From Candidatus Solibacter sp. (GTDB lineage Bacteria; Acidobacteriota; Terriglobia; Bryobacterales; Bryobacteraceae), in the NCBI GenBank assembly GCA_026394025.1, contig JAPKZC010000937.1, positions 2,527 to 7,586 on the forward strand: DNA of 5,060 nt. Reading direction: 5' to 3'. The notes beneath the pieces were generated by a model, which saw only the letters and a program-made list of their open reading frames with translations, searched no databases and was not told where the DNA came from. Position numbers and translations under genes: made by a program. Positions 4,026 to 5,060 of this stretch are shown piece after piece; the stretch's first letter is position 1; each line of letters begins with the position of its first letter.

Positions 4026-5060
4026 ATGAAATCTTCCGAAACCCGCACGCCTTGCATCCTGGTGGCAGACGACCAGCCGGATGTCCTCGAAGCGCTTCGC
4101 TTCCTCATCAAGGGTGAAGGCTACTTGGCCGTATCCGTCAATTCGCCCGCCGCTGTGATTCACGAAGTTGAATCGCGCGATTTCGACGCGGCTCTGATGG
4201 ACCTCAACTACACCCGCGATACCACCAGCGGACAGGAAGGGCTGGACCTCCTTAACCGCATTCAGTTGCTCGACACCACCCTGCCGGTGATCGTCATGAC
4301 GGCGTGGGGCAGCGTGGAACTGGCGGTAGAGGCCATGCGCCGTGGGGCGCGCGATTTCATCCAGAAGCCCTGGGACAACGCCCGCCTTTCGGCGATTCTC
4401 AAGACCCAGATCGAACTCGGCCGTGCCCTGCGCCGCGGCCAGCGCCTGGAAGACGAGAACCGCGCCCTGCGCGCCGAACGCTTTCCGCAACTCGTCGCCC
4501 AATCCGCCGCCATGCGCCCCGTGCTGGACGTCATCTCCCGCGTGGGCCCGTCGGACGCCAACGTGTTCATTACCGGCGAAAACGGCACCGGCAAAGGACT
4601 GGTGGCCCTCACCCTGCACTCCGTTTCGCTCCGCTCCACCCGCCCCCTGGTGCAGGTGAATACCGGCGGCTTGGCGGAGGGCGTGGTTGAAAGCGAACTC
4701 TTCGGGCACGTGAAGGGGGCTTTTACCGACGCCAAGAGCGATCGCGTGGGCCGCTTCGAAATGGCCGAGGGCGGCACCCTGTTTTTGGACGAGATCGCCA
4801 ATATCTCCCAGGGACTGCAATCCAAACTCCTGCGCACGCTCGAGACCGGCGATTTCGAGCGCGTCGGCTCTTCCAAAACGCGCCGCGTCGATGTGCGCGT
4901 TTTCTCGGCCACCAATGCCGATATCGCGGCCGAAGTCGCCGAGGGCAAGTTCCGCCAGGATCTGTTTTATAGGTTGAATGTGCTACCAATTGATCTGCGG
5001 CCTCTTAGGGAGCTTCCGAAAGTTGAAAAGGAAACTGCAATCTTGAACAAGTTGCGTCAC
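4026..5060 (+). CDS. Sigma-54-dependent response regulator, NtrC family (3' end outside window)
   Basis: The 345 codons in the window stay open to the edge. Residues about 9-125 form a receiver domain: acidic pair D15-D16, phosphoacceptor D59 in LMDLNY, T92 in VMTAW and K114 in IQKPW. The long loop after D59 (RDTTSGQEG, 64-72) marks a recognisable NtrC subgroup. A helical linker (about 126-152) leads to the AAA+ domain: Walker A G184-E-N-G-T-G-K190-G, GAFTDA at 231-236 where GAFTGA is usual, Walker B G249-G-T-L-F-L-D255-E256, sensor I SATN (294-297) and FRQDLFYRLN (309-318). Such proteins, once phosphorylated by a partner kinase, hydrolyse ATP to open sigma-54 promoter complexes. No kinase is in the window. 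After E329 the expected R-E-D-I continuation is missing, and base composition falls sharply; see findings. A DNA-binding domain would lie beyond the edge. The ATG at 4026 fits the receiver boundary; an in-frame GTG at 3987 would add 13 residues with no ribosome site. Confidence 0.9.
   Translation, partial: MKSSETRTPCILVADDQPDVLEALRFLIKGEGYLAVSVNSPAAVIHEVESRDFDAALMDLNYTRDTTSGQEGLDLLNRIQLLDTTLPVIVMTAWGSVELAVEAMRRGARDFIQKPWDNARLSAILKTQIELGRALRRGQRLEDENRALRAERFPQLVAQSAAMRPVLDVISRVGPSDANVFITGENGTGKGLVALTLHSVSLRSTRPLVQVNTGGLAEGVVESELFGHVKGAFTDAKSDRVGRFEMAEGGTLFLDEIANISQGLQSKLLRTLETGDFERVGSSKTRRVDVRVFSATNADIAAEVAEGKFRQDLFYRLNVLPIDLRPLRELPKVEKETAILNKLRH

Noticed and set aside
3945..4820. Long open frame on the reverse strand (291 codons) opposite the response regulator
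   Set aside because: It lies antisense to a receiver/AAA+ gene with all motifs intact. The translation is low-complexity in character (rich in A, G, H and R) and has no domain pattern. Such shadows are common in GC-rich genes.
4990..5060. Frameshift as the cause of the lost AAA+ pattern at the window end
   Set aside because: Neither alternative forward frame gives the expected RREDI continuation, and both meet a stop in this stretch. The composition shift also begins about 25 nt before the pattern is lost.
1..5060. CRISPR array, tRNA, rRNA, insertion sequence ends or phage genes
   Set aside because: No regularly spaced repeats, cloverleaf-like segments, transposase motifs or flanking terminal repeats were seen on reading the window.

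Overview
The window is GC-rich (about 60-65% over most of its length) and gene-dense. I think it comes from an acidobacterium, probably of the Solibacter/Bryobacter type. The reasons are the gene content: a PmoA-like/DUF6807 secreted protein, a secreted protein of a kind I associate with that group, and an NtrC-type regulator with the DxNYxRDTTSGQEG loop and a GAFTDA variant. This placement comes from memory of family distributions, not from a search.

Layout, left to right. Positions 1-84 (minus) hold the first 28 codons of a gene that looks like ftsY, the SRP receptor. A 177-bp divergent spacer follows, with a perfect 8-bp inverted repeat. Positions 262-1203 (plus) encode an atypical NAD(P)-binding SDR/epimerase-like protein that lacks the usual catalytic tyrosine. 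Positions 1262-2131 (plus) encode a Tat-exported calcineurin-like metallophosphoesterase with a full set of metal ligands. A 120-bp convergent spacer follows. Positions 2252-2902 (minus) encode a Sec-exported protein of unknown function. It is divergent, with a gap of only 40 bp, from 2943-3854 (plus), a secreted PmoA-like (DUF6807) protein. A 171-bp spacer with several inverted repeats and a sigma-54-like box leads into 4026-5060 (plus), the first 345 codons of a sigma-54-dependent response regulator that runs off the window.

The genes do not form one obvious pathway or operon. Two are cut by the window edges, orientation changes repeatedly, and each seems to have its own promoter. Three consecutive products are predicted to be exported, so the middle of the window is an envelope/periplasm neighbourhood. 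A recurring trait is a TAnnCT or TAnnnT hexamer only 7-11 nt before the start codon, often without a good Shine-Dalgarno sequence. This suggests leaderless or very short-leader transcripts.

I see no CRISPR array, tRNA, rRNA, insertion sequence or phage module, and no clearly new multi-gene system. The points most worth a second look are the abrupt change in base composition and codon use in the last 100 bp, the shared start-proximal promoter pattern, the interlocked divergent promoters at 2903-2942, and the sigma-54-like box and dyads before the regulator.
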